DNA of 64,000 nt, from the NCBI GenBank assembly GCA_035307385.1, contig DATGID010000110.1, positions 1-64,000 of the forward strand, in the 5' to 3' direction. The stretch is from DATBHW01 sp035307385 (lineage in GTDB: Bacteria; Chloroflexota; Ktedonobacteria; Ktedonobacterales; DATBGS01). The notes under the pieces were generated by a model, which saw nothing but the letters and a program-made list of their open reading frames with translations, was not told where the DNA came from and did not search any database. The translations under genes and the position numbers were made by a program. Position 1 is the first letter of the stretch. Every line of letters begins with the position of its first letter. Below, one piece after another: positions 51,247 to 59,943 of the stretch.

Positions 51247-53304
51247 TTATTTCAGGGCGATATCTTCGGTGATGGTAATGCCGCTGCCATCCGAGCGATA
51301 GGTCAGGTAGGTAGCCGTCACCTTGGCAAGCGTTGCGTTCTGCTTGGCAAGCTGGCGATACTCATCACCCAGGCTTCCAGGAGCCTTCGACAGATTGTCA
51401 AGGCTGAAGAAGAGGGTCAGCGCGTTGGCTGCGGGAGCCTGGCCGATCAACTGCTTGAACGCCGAAGACCCTGCCAGGCTGGCATTCTTTCCCTGGAAGG
51501 TAGCAATGGCCTGGCTGATGCCATCGGTGTCGTAGCCGAAGACGAGATCATGGCCCAGCACCGTGTAATAGACTGCCGAAGCGGTGGAACTATTGGAGGG
51601 CTGAACCTTGGTGACGGTGACGCCGCTCAGCGTCGTGCTGCTGGATTTGTAGCCCAGCGTCTGGACCGCCTGCTGCACCTTCGCGCTGATCGTCGCGGCG
51701 TCCAGGCTGGAATGCAGCATTACCAGCGGATCAACGACATCATTCGAGTCAGCCTGCGGCGACAGCAGCGCAACACTGACCGGCGCGTTAAAGAGCGGGT
51801 CATCTGGCCCCAGGCCCAGCGTCTTGGTGAAGCCTTCATCGGTCACCGCTCCACCGCTCGCATCCCTGAGTTCCTGATAGAACCCGCTCAGGTTCCCCAG
51901 CCCGGCAAAGAGCAGTGTATTGTCTGGGACGACTCCGGCGCTGGCGTTGGTGTTGCCATTCACCTGATATTTGCTCTGGGTTCCAGCTTTGGCCTCCAGC
52001 GTAAAGGTCAGGCGCATGCCCACGCTGGTAAACTCAATGGAGCCGTAGCCCACCGGATAGCTGTTAACTCCCGTCTGATCAGTGCCGCTGCTGGTAATGT
52101 GCAGATCGGTCAGCAGTTGGCTCACATTCAAGTAGAGTGTGCCAAAGCGTCCGCTCGGCAGCTTTGCCATAGCAGCGGTAAAGGTGCCAGCGTCGGCCAG
52201 CGTCGTGCCATGTCCATTGGCCCGGTCCACGACCTGCTCAGCCACATCCACCGTGCTGGCAATAATCACCTGGTCTTTGACAATGCCCATCACCAGCGGG
52301 GCAGGTCCATTGGCCGCGAACGGACTCTCGTTCTGCTGGCTTTGCACCGAATCGACATCGCTTTGCAGCGTCGTGCCTTCATAGGTGATGCTCTTGAACG
52401 TCACGCCATATTTTTGTTTCTGCGTGGTGATGATCTTCTGAATGGTGGCGTTCGAGGCGTTCACATCGTGCGTGGAAATCAGAAAGACGGTGCCATAGAC
52501 AGACTGCGCGCCGAAGCCATCCGGAGAAGGATGGCTGGAAATATCCACGAGCGAGAAGCTGAAGCTGCGCTTAATCCAGGGCACGACATCTTTCTGGAAA
52601 TCCAGGCCGGTTTCCTGCTCAAAGCCAGTGGTATTTGTGGTGCCGGAAACATCCTGCTGCGTCACGTTATGGCTGTTGCTGTTCTGAGAGACCTGCTGCA
52701 AGTCAAAGGAGGAATAGAACAGCGTGGTTGCCGGAAGGTAGCGCGCCGAGTCGGTGGGACTATAGCCAAAGAAGGCGGTATAGACGAAGTAGGCCGCCGC
52801 CGTCCCCACCAGCAGGAAGGCCAGCAGTGCCCCGCTGAGCACGCCCAGCCGCCGCCCGCGTGTCCAGAGCCGCTTTGGCGGAGGCGAGGTTGTGACCTGG
52901 CCGCTGACTGGGCCAGCGGCATACTGGCCGCCCTGAGGAGACGCGCCGAACGCGCCAGAAGGAGTATTCTGCCAACCCGGAGCGCCATACCAGCCAGCCG
53001 GAGGCGCGCCAGCAGGCGTCATCCCGCCGGGCATCTGATTTCCTGATGCAAAAGGATGCGAGCCGGGCTGCGTCTGAGCGTCGCCAAAGGTCTCGCTCAT
53101 GCCTGTCGGCAGGGGCGCAGAGGGCTGCGTCGGTGGAAGCATCGCAGAAGGGCGGGTCTGCTCATTCAAATTGACCGGCCCGCTCGTGGCAGCCACAGGC
53201 CGCCCACAGCGCGGACAAAAAACAAACTGCTGAGTATCGGTATAGCCACAGAAGCCGCAGAACGTCTGCGCGCGTTGCCCGCCAGAATCAGTTGATGGAG
53301 TCAT
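51247..53304 (-). CDS. Zinc-ribbon membrane protein with DUF3352 domain
   Basis: A 685-residue protein. The N-terminal zinc ribbon is FCGFCGYTDTQQFVFCPRCG (about 15-35). A long Pro/Gly/Gln-rich linker follows, then a membrane helix (LGVLSGALLAFLLVGTAAAY, about 155-177) and an ectodomain of about 500 residues that resembles DUF3352 (YLPATTLFYSSFDLQQVSQN, then GLDFQKDVVPWIKRSF). The function of DUF3352 is unknown. The ATG at 53304 has AAGGGGAAG upstream; the ATG at 53343 has none. It ends in a strong hairpin. Architecture parallels the genes at 1370 and 26920. Confidence 0.82.
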   Translation of the reverse strand: MTPSTDSGGQRAQTFCGFCGYTDTQQFVFCPRCGRPVAATSGPVNLNEQTRPSAMLPPTQPSAPLPTGMSETFGDAQTQPGSHPFASGNQMPGGMTPAGAPPAGWYGAPGWQNTPSGAFGASPQGGQYAAGPVSGQVTTSPPPKRLWTRGRRLGVLSGALLAFLLVGTAAAYFVYTAFFGYSPTDSARYLPATTLFYSSFDLQQVSQNSNSHNVTQQDVSGTTNTTGFEQETGLDFQKDVVPWIKRSFSFSLVDISSHPSPDGFGAQSVYGTVFLISTHDVNASNATIQKIITTQKQKYGVTFKSITYEGTTLQSDVDSVQSQQNESPFAANGPAPLVMGIVKDQVIIASTVDVAEQVVDRANGHGTTLADAGTFTAAMAKLPSGRFGTLYLNVSQLLTDLHITSSGTDQTGVNSYPVGYGSIEFTSVGMRLTFTLEAKAGTQSKYQVNGNTNASAGVVPDNTLLFAGLGNLSGFYQELRDASGGAVTDEGFTKTLGLGPDDPLFNAPVSVALLSPQADSNDVVDPLVMLHSSLDAATISAKVQQAVQTLGYKSSSTTLSGVTVTKVQPSNSSTASAVYYTVLGHDLVFGYDTDGISQAIATFQGKNASLAGSSAFKQLIGQAPAANALTLFFSLDNLSKAPGSLGDEYRQLAKQNATLAKVTATYLTYRSDGSGITITEDIALK

Positions 53305-53555
53305 AAGGCTTCCCCTTCCTTTCAGGGAAAGAACTTTCAGCATTCAATCTCTACAATAAACTCCTCTATGTATACGAGCAAGGGATGCTTTTGGTAGCAT
53401 CCTTTATTTCGCTGGTGCATCTCTATCCTGATTGTGTGAGACGCTCTAAGCGACATTCCCCTGTAATAAGATACCTCACACTTGCCAAACCCACCATGCG
53501 CTGGCGCGCATTTTGCGTGATCTGGCCGTAGTCTTGCCGCCAAGGAGGTCTTCTT

Positions 53556-56303
53556 ATGGAGCCAAACATTGCCCCGGTCCAGGCGCATCATGCCGGGCCA
53601 GCGCACCATCCCGTCATTGCCAGGCCGCGCCAGCGCCACGATCTGCCCGCTTACTTTGTTTCCGATAACGATCTGGAAATGGGCGCGAGTCTTGGCAACA
53701 CGCGCTGCTGGGTCACCACCAAGGGGAACGGCGACATCGAATCGCTCTTCAGCACCTCTCTTGGCATGCCGGTGATGGGGTCCATCTGTCTGCGCTACAG
53801 CGGCGTGGGGCATCGCATCATCCGCCCTGGTCGCCACGAAGATGTGTTCAATGGCTCGCCGGGCAATGGAAGCAGTCCACCAGAAGAGAAAGCTGCCATT
53901 GAGGCGCGGGGAAGTTCTGCCAATGGCGCGGCCCCGCTGCCAGGCGTTCCACCGCAGGCCCACCAGTTTGCCCTTCACGATGGCGAAAGCATCGCCTTTA
54001 TGCACTTGCGGCAGGAGATGGCGGGGCAATTCGAGATTCATCCCGGCTACCAACGCCATCGCTATGATCTGCCCGCCAGCTTAAAGGTAGAAGAAACGGT
54101 GTTTGTGCCCCACGTCGCCGCGCCTGCCCAGGCACAGCATCACCGCGACCTGGAGCAGCCGATGGTCTATCAGATTGTGTCGCTGCACAATCAATCGGCG
54201 CTGCCGCGAAGAATGCGCATCTATGGCTATGCGCGGCTGCGCGGGGCCACGCCAGCCGACATTGCTACCACCTATGACCCCGCGCTGTGCCAGGGCGCAT
54301 TGGTTGCCAAAAACGTCAGCAAACCGGACTGGGTACGCATTTTTGGGTTCGCCGGGCGCGAGGTCCACGCCTCCGGCTGGGAAACTACGTTCGACGCCAG
54401 CCAGATTTACGAAACCACGCATGTCTTCCCGCTGGACAACGATACCTCGGCCAGCGGCGATGTGCTGGGCGCGCTGCAAGTGGATGTCGACCTCAAGCCG
54501 GGCGAGCGCGCCCAGTTTGCGTTCATCAGCGTTTTCTCGCCGGATGGCGAAGCGGCAGCACGCCAGATTTTCGACGAGGGCTGGGATTACGAGCGCGCCT
54601 TGCGCCACACGCTGGCGTATTACACGGAAGCGGTTGGCGTCACCCAGGTGATGACGCCCGACCCGCAAATCAACCAGGGCGTCATCTGGGCCAAGGTCAA
54701 TATGCTGCGCGTCATGGCGGAGTATCCCACCGGCTTCGCCTTCACCAACGACCCCAGCCGCTCATCCGCCGTCGTAGGCCGCGATACCGCCTGGTTTATC
54801 TATGGCTGCGATCATCTGCTGCCACGGTTTTCACGCCATCTGCTGGATGCCTTTGCCCAACGCCAGGAACGGAGCGGCAAGATCATCGAATACTATAACG
54901 CCGTCACCGACGAGCGCGTGGACGATGGCCTGAACATCAACGACGACACGCCGCTCTTCATCCTGGCGGCCAACCATCATTACCGCGAAACCAGAGATGA
55001 TGAGCATTTGCGCGCCCTGTATCCTGCCGTGCGCAAAGCGGCCCGCTATATTTTGAGCCAGCGCGATACCGAACTGACAGAGGTTCCGGCTGAGCGCAAG
55101 TATGGGCTGGTCGTTTGCACCGCGCGTGGCACCAGCGTCCACGGTATCTGTGGCTGGCGCAATATCATCGATGGCTACACGCTCAATGGCGCGGTCACCG
55201 AAGTCAACGCGGAATGCGCCGCCGCGCTGCGCGCCGCCGCGCACCTGGGCGAGGAGGTGGGCACAGCGCAGGGCCAGCAAGACGCCAAAGAGTTTTTCGC
55301 TGCCGCCGAAGCGCTGACCAACGCCATCAATACGCATCTGCTCAACCCCGAAACGGGCCTGTATTATCTGACCATCGACCTCGACGGCAACCGCCGCACC
55401 GATGTTACCTCTGATGAACTTTTTCCGGTGATCTTTCGTGTCGCCCCCGATGAGGTGTCGTATCGCATCATCAGCCGCCTGAACAGCCCGGACTTCTGGA
55501 CGCCCGCAGGCATTCGCACCGTCAGCAAAGAAAGCCCCGATTACGACCCATACGGCCAGTGGGGGTTGATGGGCGGGGTCTGGCCTGGCGTGACGTGGTG
55601 GTACGCCTTTGCCGCCAAAGCGTATCACCCCGAGTTCATGGTGCGCGCGCTGCGCGCCAGCTTCGAGCACTACGCCCGCGACCCCAAGAAAAACAACACG
55701 GTCCCTGGTCAGTTCAGCGAATGGGTGGATGGTGAATCGCTGGTAAATCGCGGGATGCGCCTTTCGCCGTGGGAACCGCCGCGCTTTCTTTGGGCCGCCG
55801 TCGAAGGTGTCTGCGGCGTCATGCTCGGCACAGGCAACATCGGCATCAGCCCGCTCTTGCCCAACGATTGGCAATGGATCGGCCTACGACGGCTCTCCTA
55901 TCATGGCCGCGAACTGGGCTTTTTCGCGGCCCGCCAGCAAGGCATCTTCCATGTCTTCGGCACTGCCGACTTCGACACCACTGAAGGCTATACGAAACAT
56001 CTCTATGACCAGGACATCTCCGACCAGATATTCGCCCTCAACAGCCTGGCGCATCACGTCGCCTTCAAACGCCCCGGCGAAGTCATGATCTGCCTGGGGT
56101 CGTCCTCGCGGCAAACGATGCTCGTTCCCCTGCGCGTGGATGGCGCGCTGGAAGCGGGCAAAATCTATCATGCCGAGGTGTATAACAGCGAGCGCAGTGC
56201 CTGGGTCGAGGGCGAAACCACGCTGGCCGAAGACCTCAGAGAGCTTGCCATCGATATTGAAGAGGGCGGCTATCGTTTGCTGCGCTTCCTGGAACGCCCA
56301 TAG
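53556..56303 (+). CDS. Six-hairpin glycosidase superfamily protein
   Basis: A 915-residue cytoplasmic protein. About 1-360 is a beta-rich domain (EMGASLGNTRCWVTTKGNGD, then VEETVFVPH) and about 370-830 an (alpha/alpha)6 barrel (FTNDPSRSSAVVGRDTAWFI, GICGWRNIIDGYTLNGAVTE, QWGLMGGVWPGVTWWYAFAA, and WEPPRFLWAAVEG). The layout resembles glycogen-debranching (GDE_C) and GH94/GH15-type enzymes, acting on alpha- or beta-glucosides. The exact family and catalytic acids cannot be assigned by eye. CAAGGAGG lies seven bases before the ATG. It stands alone, divergent from the DUF3352 gene. Confidence 0.78.
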   Translation: MEPNIAPVQAHHAGPAHHPVIARPRQRHDLPAYFVSDNDLEMGASLGNTRCWVTTKGNGDIESLFSTSLGMPVMGSICLRYSGVGHRIIRPGRHEDVFNGSPGNGSSPPEEKAAIEARGSSANGAAPLPGVPPQAHQFALHDGESIAFMHLRQEMAGQFEIHPGYQRHRYDLPASLKVEETVFVPHVAAPAQAQHHRDLEQPMVYQIVSLHNQSALPRRMRIYGYARLRGATPADIATTYDPALCQGALVAKNVSKPDWVRIFGFAGREVHASGWETTFDASQIYETTHVFPLDNDTSASGDVLGALQVDVDLKPGERAQFAFISVFSPDGEAAARQIFDEGWDYERALRHTLAYYTEAVGVTQVMTPDPQINQGVIWAKVNMLRVMAEYPTGFAFTNDPSRSSAVVGRDTAWFIYGCDHLLPRFSRHLLDAFAQRQERSGKIIEYYNAVTDERVDDGLNINDDTPLFILAANHHYRETRDDEHLRALYPAVRKAARYILSQRDTELTEVPAERKYGLVVCTARGTSVHGICGWRNIIDGYTLNGAVTEVNAECAAALRAAAHLGEEVGTAQGQQDAKEFFAAAEALTNAINTHLLNPETGLYYLTIDLDGNRRTDVTSDELFPVIFRVAPDEVSYRIISRLNSPDFWTPAGIRTVSKESPDYDPYGQWGLMGGVWPGVTWWYAFAAKAYHPEFMVRALRASFEHYARDPKKNNTVPGQFSEWVDGESLVNRGMRLSPWEPPRFLWAAVEGVCGVMLGTGNIGISPLLPNDWQWIGLRRLSYHGRELGFFAARQQGIFHVFGTADFDTTEGYTKHLYDQDISDQIFALNSLAHHVAFKRPGEVMICLGSSSRQTMLVPLRVDGALEAGKIYHAEVYNSERSAWVEGETTLAEDLRELAIDIEEGGYRLLRFLERP

Positions 56304-56332
56304 GCGCGGCACAGCCATACTGCTGATTACCC

Positions 56333-56377
56333 TTGACACGCCTCTTTTCCTTTTGTTAAAATTGAATATGAATTCAA
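56333..56377 (+). promoter_or_regulatory. Promoter with overlapping TetR-type operator
   Basis: TTGACA (56333-56338), 18-base spacer, TAAAAT (56357-56362). The dyad TTGAATATGAATTCAA (56362-56377), with six-base arms TTGAAT and ATTCAA, begins at the last base of the -10 and covers the predicted start site. This is a natural repressor site for the TetR encoded as second gene of the operon. Confidence 0.65.
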
Positions 56378-56410
56378 GTTCTCTTTTAGCAGAGGAAGAG
56401 GAGATAGATT

Positions 56411-57295
56411 ATGGCTACTGCTGCTCCGCCCGATGCTTTTCGGGAGATTGCGCTGCCTCAAGGAACCATTCGCTACATCGACCAGGGAACCGGACCAACG
56501 CTTGTTTTGATTCATGGTCTGTTCGCCAACACGACCCTCTGGAGCCTGCTGATTCCACGGCTGGCCCCGCAGTTCCGCTGCATTGCGCCGGAACTGCCAC
56601 TGGGCGCGCACGCGCACCCCATGAAGCCAGACGCCGACCTCAGCCCGCTGGGCATGGCGCAGCTTATCGCCGATTTCATGCAAGCGCTCGACCTGCGCGA
56701 TGTGACGCTGGTGGGCAACGACACGGGCGGCGCGCTCTGCCAACTGGTGATTGCCCATCATCCCGAACGCATCACCCGGCTGGTGCTGACCAACTGCGAC
56801 GCCTTTGAGCAGTTCTTTCCGCCATCGCTGGCGGCCTTTCAGTATGGGGCGCGGCTGTTTGGCGTTGGGTTCGCCAACTTTCTGGCCTGGGCACTGCGGG
56901 CGCGGTTCGCCCAGCGCGGCTTCCTGGCGACCGTCTCCAATCGCCGCATGGGAGCAGGCGAACTCGATGCCGCTTTTCGCACGATGCTGCATCTGCCGGG
57001 CGTGCGGCGCGATGTGACGCGCTTTCTCCAGGGCGTTTCCAGGCGCTACACACTGGAGGCCGCGCGCAGCTTCCCCAGCTTCCGGCATCCTGTCTTGCTT
57101 GTCTGGGGAAAAGATGATATGTTCTTTTCGGCCCGACTGGCTCAGCGGATTCAGCACGCCTTTCCCGACGCAGCCTTGACATTCCAGCCCAATTCGCGTG
57201 CCTTTGTGCCGCTGGACCAGCCAGAAGCGCTTGCAGAGCATATCACGGAGTTTGTAGATGCAGCCGTCACCGCCCGAGCCAGCGATACCGCCTGA
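56411..57295 (+). CDS. Alpha/beta hydrolase, epoxide hydrolase/dehalogenase-like, lacking catalytic His
   Basis: A 294-residue alpha/beta hydrolase. LVLIHGLFANTTLW (about 31-44) is the oxyanion loop, and the nucleophile elbow GNDTGG places Asp104 where haloalkane dehalogenases and epoxide hydrolases have their nucleophile. An acidic candidate is in LLVWGKDDMFF. The C-terminal segment, normally G-H-F-V-P, reads NSRAFVPLDQPE, so the catalytic His is Ala264. Unless another His substitutes, water activation should be lost, leaving a binding or intermediate-trapping protein. It is the first gene of an operon with a TetR that overlaps it by 38 bases. Confidence 0.82.
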   Translation: MATAAPPDAFREIALPQGTIRYIDQGTGPTLVLIHGLFANTTLWSLLIPRLAPQFRCIAPELPLGAHAHPMKPDADLSPLGMAQLIADFMQALDLRDVTLVGNDTGGALCQLVIAHHPERITRLVLTNCDAFEQFFPPSLAAFQYGARLFGVGFANFLAWALRARFAQRGFLATVSNRRMGAGELDAAFRTMLHLPGVRRDVTRFLQGVSRRYTLEAARSFPSFRHPVLLVWGKDDMFFSARLAQRIQHAFPDAALTFQPNSRAFVPLDQPEALAEHITEFVDAAVTARASDTA

Positions 57296-57908
57296 TTTAC
57301 TGGCCGGGCAACAACTTCCGCCACCACCGCAGCAAGAGCGCAGCCGCCGCAAACGGGCTGCGCTCTTGCAGTCTGCGCTGGCGCTCTTTGGCGAACGCGG
57401 CTACGAAGAGACTTCTATCGAGGACATTGCTCGCCAGGCAGGCGTCGCGGTGGGAGGCTTTTATAAATACTTCGCCTCCAAGCGACAAATCCTGCTGGTG
57501 CTGATGGACCGGCTTGTGCAAGAGGCGGCTGCCGTGGCAGAGACGGTGGAACTCAACATCAGCACCCGCCAGGAGATTCGCGAGAGCATCGCCCAACTGG
57601 CGCGCCAGGCGCTGCTGGTCGATTGGGCTTACGCGGGCGCTCACCACGCCTGGCGCGAGGCAGCCACGCGAGACCGAGAACTGCAAGCGCTGTATCAACA
57701 AATCGAAGCGTGGGTGGTACAGCGGTTACGGCTCTATTTCTGGGTGTTGCTCAGCCTGCCGGGCGCGCGGCAAGAGGTTGACCGGGAAACGCTGGCGTGG
57801 GAGATAGCGCTGCTGTTTTTGCGGCTGGCCGAAACGCCCCTGCCCGACCCTGACCCTATCGTCGCCAGCCTGACCGATCTGATCTATCATGGCCTGTTCA
57901 CGGGTTGA
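57258..57908 (+). CDS. TetR family regulator, second gene of the hydrolase operon
   Basis: A 216-residue TetR-type repressor with a Pro-rich start (MQPSPPEPAIPPDLL). The helix-turn-helix is at about 52-80 (TSIEDIARQAGVAVGGFYKY FASKRQILL in two parts), followed by a helical effector domain. It overlaps the hydrolase gene by 38 bases in another frame, with GGAG about eight bases before its ATG, so the two are translated from one transcript. A matching palindrome overlaps the operon promoter. Likely autorepressed. Confidence 0.85.
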   Translation: MQPSPPEPAIPPDLLAGQQLPPPPQQERSRRKRAALLQSALALFGERGYEETSIEDIARQAGVAVGGFYKYFASKRQILLVLMDRLVQEAAAVAETVELNISTRQEIRESIAQLARQALLVDWAYAGAHHAWREAATRDRELQALYQQIEAWVVQRLRLYFWVLLSLPGARQEVDRETLAWEIALLFLRLAETPLPDPDPIVASLTDLIYHGLFTG

Positions 57909-58098
57909 ACCAGGGCTATGTACAAGTCCCCATCAGGCACCAGACCTGGCGATGAGAATCCCCCTAAAGGGGACAAGCGCGGCGAGAGGCTGCGCCTGGG
58001 CAATCTGTCCTCTCTCTGGTATACTTCGACGACAGCATGGTCAAACCAGGCTCCCGATCTCCATATGACCATGAGCAAGAAAGGGGCGTCTCGTTCAC

Positions 58099-58482
58099 AT
58101 GGCAGAGAATATTTGTCTGATGCTCTCTGAGACCCAATCCACCACGGTCCTCATCAGAGTGCTGTCTCTGGCCGCCGCAGCAGTCGATCTGCACAAACGC
58201 ACTGTCCTCTACGTAGCCGGGGGCTGGTGGGACCTTGCTCAGCAGGGCCAACTGGAAAGATATGACCGCGAACTCCAACTCAAAGGGTTCCACCTGGGGA
58301 CATCTTTGGTGGACTTGTTTCGCCATTTTCAGAACGCTGGCGGACAGGTATGGGTGTCTGCATTGGACGCCGCCCAGCGGATGAATCTGAACAAACATCC
58401 GCTCATCGCGGGCGCCTATGTGGTCGATGAGCGCACGCTGCTGGACTTTGTGACGCAGGAGACCGTTGTGCTCAACTACTAG
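58099..58482 (+). CDS. DsrE-like family protein
   Basis: A 127-residue protein resembling the DsrE/DsrF/peroxiredoxin-like family of small sulfur-relay or peroxide-related folds. MAENICLMLSETQSTTVLIR starts the domain, HKRTVLYVAGGWWDLA is the second strand, and QVWVSALDAAQRMNLNKHPL with the C-terminal DFVTQETVVLNY completes it. The Cys seen in DsrE is absent at its usual place, so a sulfur-carrying role is doubtful. GAAAGGGG is twelve bases before the ATG, rather far. It stands alone. Confidence 0.68.
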   Translation: MAENICLMLSETQSTTVLIRVLSLAAAAVDLHKRTVLYVAGGWWDLAQQGQLERYDRELQLKGFHLGTSLVDLFRHFQNAGGQVWVSALDAAQRMNLNKHPLIAGAYVVDERTLLDFVTQETVVLNY

Positions 58483-58535
58483 CAGACGATCGCCAGGGCT
58501 TCTTTTACATCGCTCTGGGATTGAACCCGCCGACA

Positions 58536-58565
58536 TTGACAGCAGGCATCGCTCTCTGCTATGCT
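58536..58565 (+). promoter_or_regulatory. Predicted promoter of the SPFH-like gene
   Basis: TTGACA (58536-58541), 18-base spacer, TATGCT (58560-58565). Confidence 0.6.
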
Positions 58566-58694
58566 TGCAATAGGCGGGTATTCACGTTTCCCACGGCTTT
58601 CTTTCTGTCGGCGCTGCCGATATGCGATACGCGAGGTGTTGTAGCCGTTCCAGCAGAGAAAGCAGCCTGGCAAGCTAGCAAAAGGGGAAGCGCG

Positions 58695-59864
58695 ATGGCC
58701 CGTCAAGCAGCCTCACCAAGCATCTTCAGGAACCTTGTCCTCATTTTCTTGATCTTCTTTGCGTTCTTTGCCCTGCTCAATACTGGGCTTTCGTTCATCT
58801 ATCAGCCGCTCTTTGCCCTGCTCATCAGCGTGCCTACTTTCACGATGTTAGCAGTCTTTGCCCTGCTGATGACGTTCATTCTGCGCCAAAGCTGTGTCGA
58901 ACAGGTTCCCAGCAATACGATTGGTGTGGTGTGCTACGCCAATGGCACGCTGAAAACGCTGGCACCTGCCGGGCCAACCTGGGTCTGGATTGGCCGAGAG
59001 CAATTGAGCGGGCTGCTGTCGCTGGCGCAGGTCAGCACGCACGCGCCCTTGTTGGGGCTGAAGTCTGGCGATGGCATCGAGCTAGCGCCGCTGGTAACGA
59101 TCATTACCTGGCGCATCCATGGCTCGATTACGACGCTGCTGGATACGCAGTATCGCCCGCTGGTGATTGAGGTGGTGACTCAAAGCCAGGGGAAGCGCGA
59201 GCGCCGGGTGCGCGACGCGGTGGCCGAGGCGATTGGCAGGCGGGCTATGTACGCGACGCTGAAGGAATTGGAAGAGGAACTGCCCAACACGCTCTATAAC
59301 GGCTTCGGGCAGGCGGTGATCGCAGACGCGAACGAAACGCTGACGCCGATGGGCCTGAAGGTAGAAAAGCTGGAGTGCATCGGCAGCGTGACGATTCCCA
59401 CCAAAGCGTCGGCAGCGGTGAAAACACTTGGGGTTGTGCGCCAAAAGCTGGAAAGCCTCCTGGCTGGTGACGCCAGCAACGCGCCAGCCGCAGCCGCGCC
59501 GGAAGGCATCGATAGGGTGCTGAGCCACGCGCGACTGGCGGTGCAGGAGATGCAGGCTGCCAGCCGGGCGGTAGATGCCTATGTGCAAGCCGTCATCAAT
59601 GTGCTGGAGCACGCGCACCAGCACTTCAAAACGCAGGCGGGGATTCAAGAGGCAAACGTGGCGCAAAAGGCGCAGAGCAAGCGCCTGACGGAATTGGCGG
59701 CGGAGATCAACGCCCTGCTGGAAGCAGCGAATGAGATCAAGGGCAACAGCAAGCGAGCGCGTACCTCGCCCGCTGCTCTGACCGAGGCGGAGCGGGATAT
59801 CCTCTTCAAAGTGCTGGCGGCCATCGAGGAGAAGAGGGTGTCGCTGGGGTCGATCTTCGCCTGA
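58695..59864 (+). CDS. Membrane protein of the SPFH/band 7 type
   Basis: A 389-residue protein with two N-terminal membrane helices (LVLIFLIFFAFFALLNTGL and LLISVPTFTMLAVFALLMTF), then a band-7-like domain (VPSNTIGVVCYANGTLKTLA, APLVTIITWRIHGSITTL), an alpha-helical segment with coiled-coil potential (VLSHARLAVQEMQAASRAVD, EANVAQKAQSKRLTELAAEI) and a short C-terminal helix. SPFH proteins form ring- or raft-like assemblies at membranes. The start at 58695 has AAAGGGG close upstream; the longer frame has no binding site. Confidence 0.75.
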   Translation: MARQAASPSIFRNLVLIFLIFFAFFALLNTGLSFIYQPLFALLISVPTFTMLAVFALLMTFILRQSCVEQVPSNTIGVVCYANGTLKTLAPAGPTWVWIGREQLSGLLSLAQVSTHAPLLGLKSGDGIELAPLVTIITWRIHGSITTLLDTQYRPLVIEVVTQSQGKRERRVRDAVAEAIGRRAMYATLKELEEELPNTLYNGFGQAVIADANETLTPMGLKVEKLECIGSVTIPTKASAAVKTLGVVRQKLESLLAGDASNAPAAAAPEGIDRVLSHARLAVQEMQAASRAVDAYVQAVINVLEHAHQHFKTQAGIQEANVAQKAQSKRLTELAAEINALLEAANEIKGNSKRARTSPAALTEAERDILFKVLAAIEEKRVSLGSIFA

Positions 59865-59943
59865 AGGACTGGCAACGATGTGTCACGCGCAGTCGAAAGC
59901 AGGGAAGCGCTCGTCTGCACGGGCTTCCCTGCCTGGGGTGCGA

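Noticed and set aside
51127..53046. 639-codon plus-strand open frame
   Set aside because: It is the reverse-frame shadow of the DUF3352 gene, which has the zinc ribbon, membrane helix and domain match.
53380..53404. AAGGGATGC/GCATCCTTT hairpin in a divergent region
   Set aside because: Short, with a bulge, and on the 5' side of both genes; kept out as weak.
58505..58535. tRNA T-arm-like GGGTTCAATCCC on the minus strand
   Set aside because: The loop is one base short and no acceptor, D or anticodon arms line up around it.
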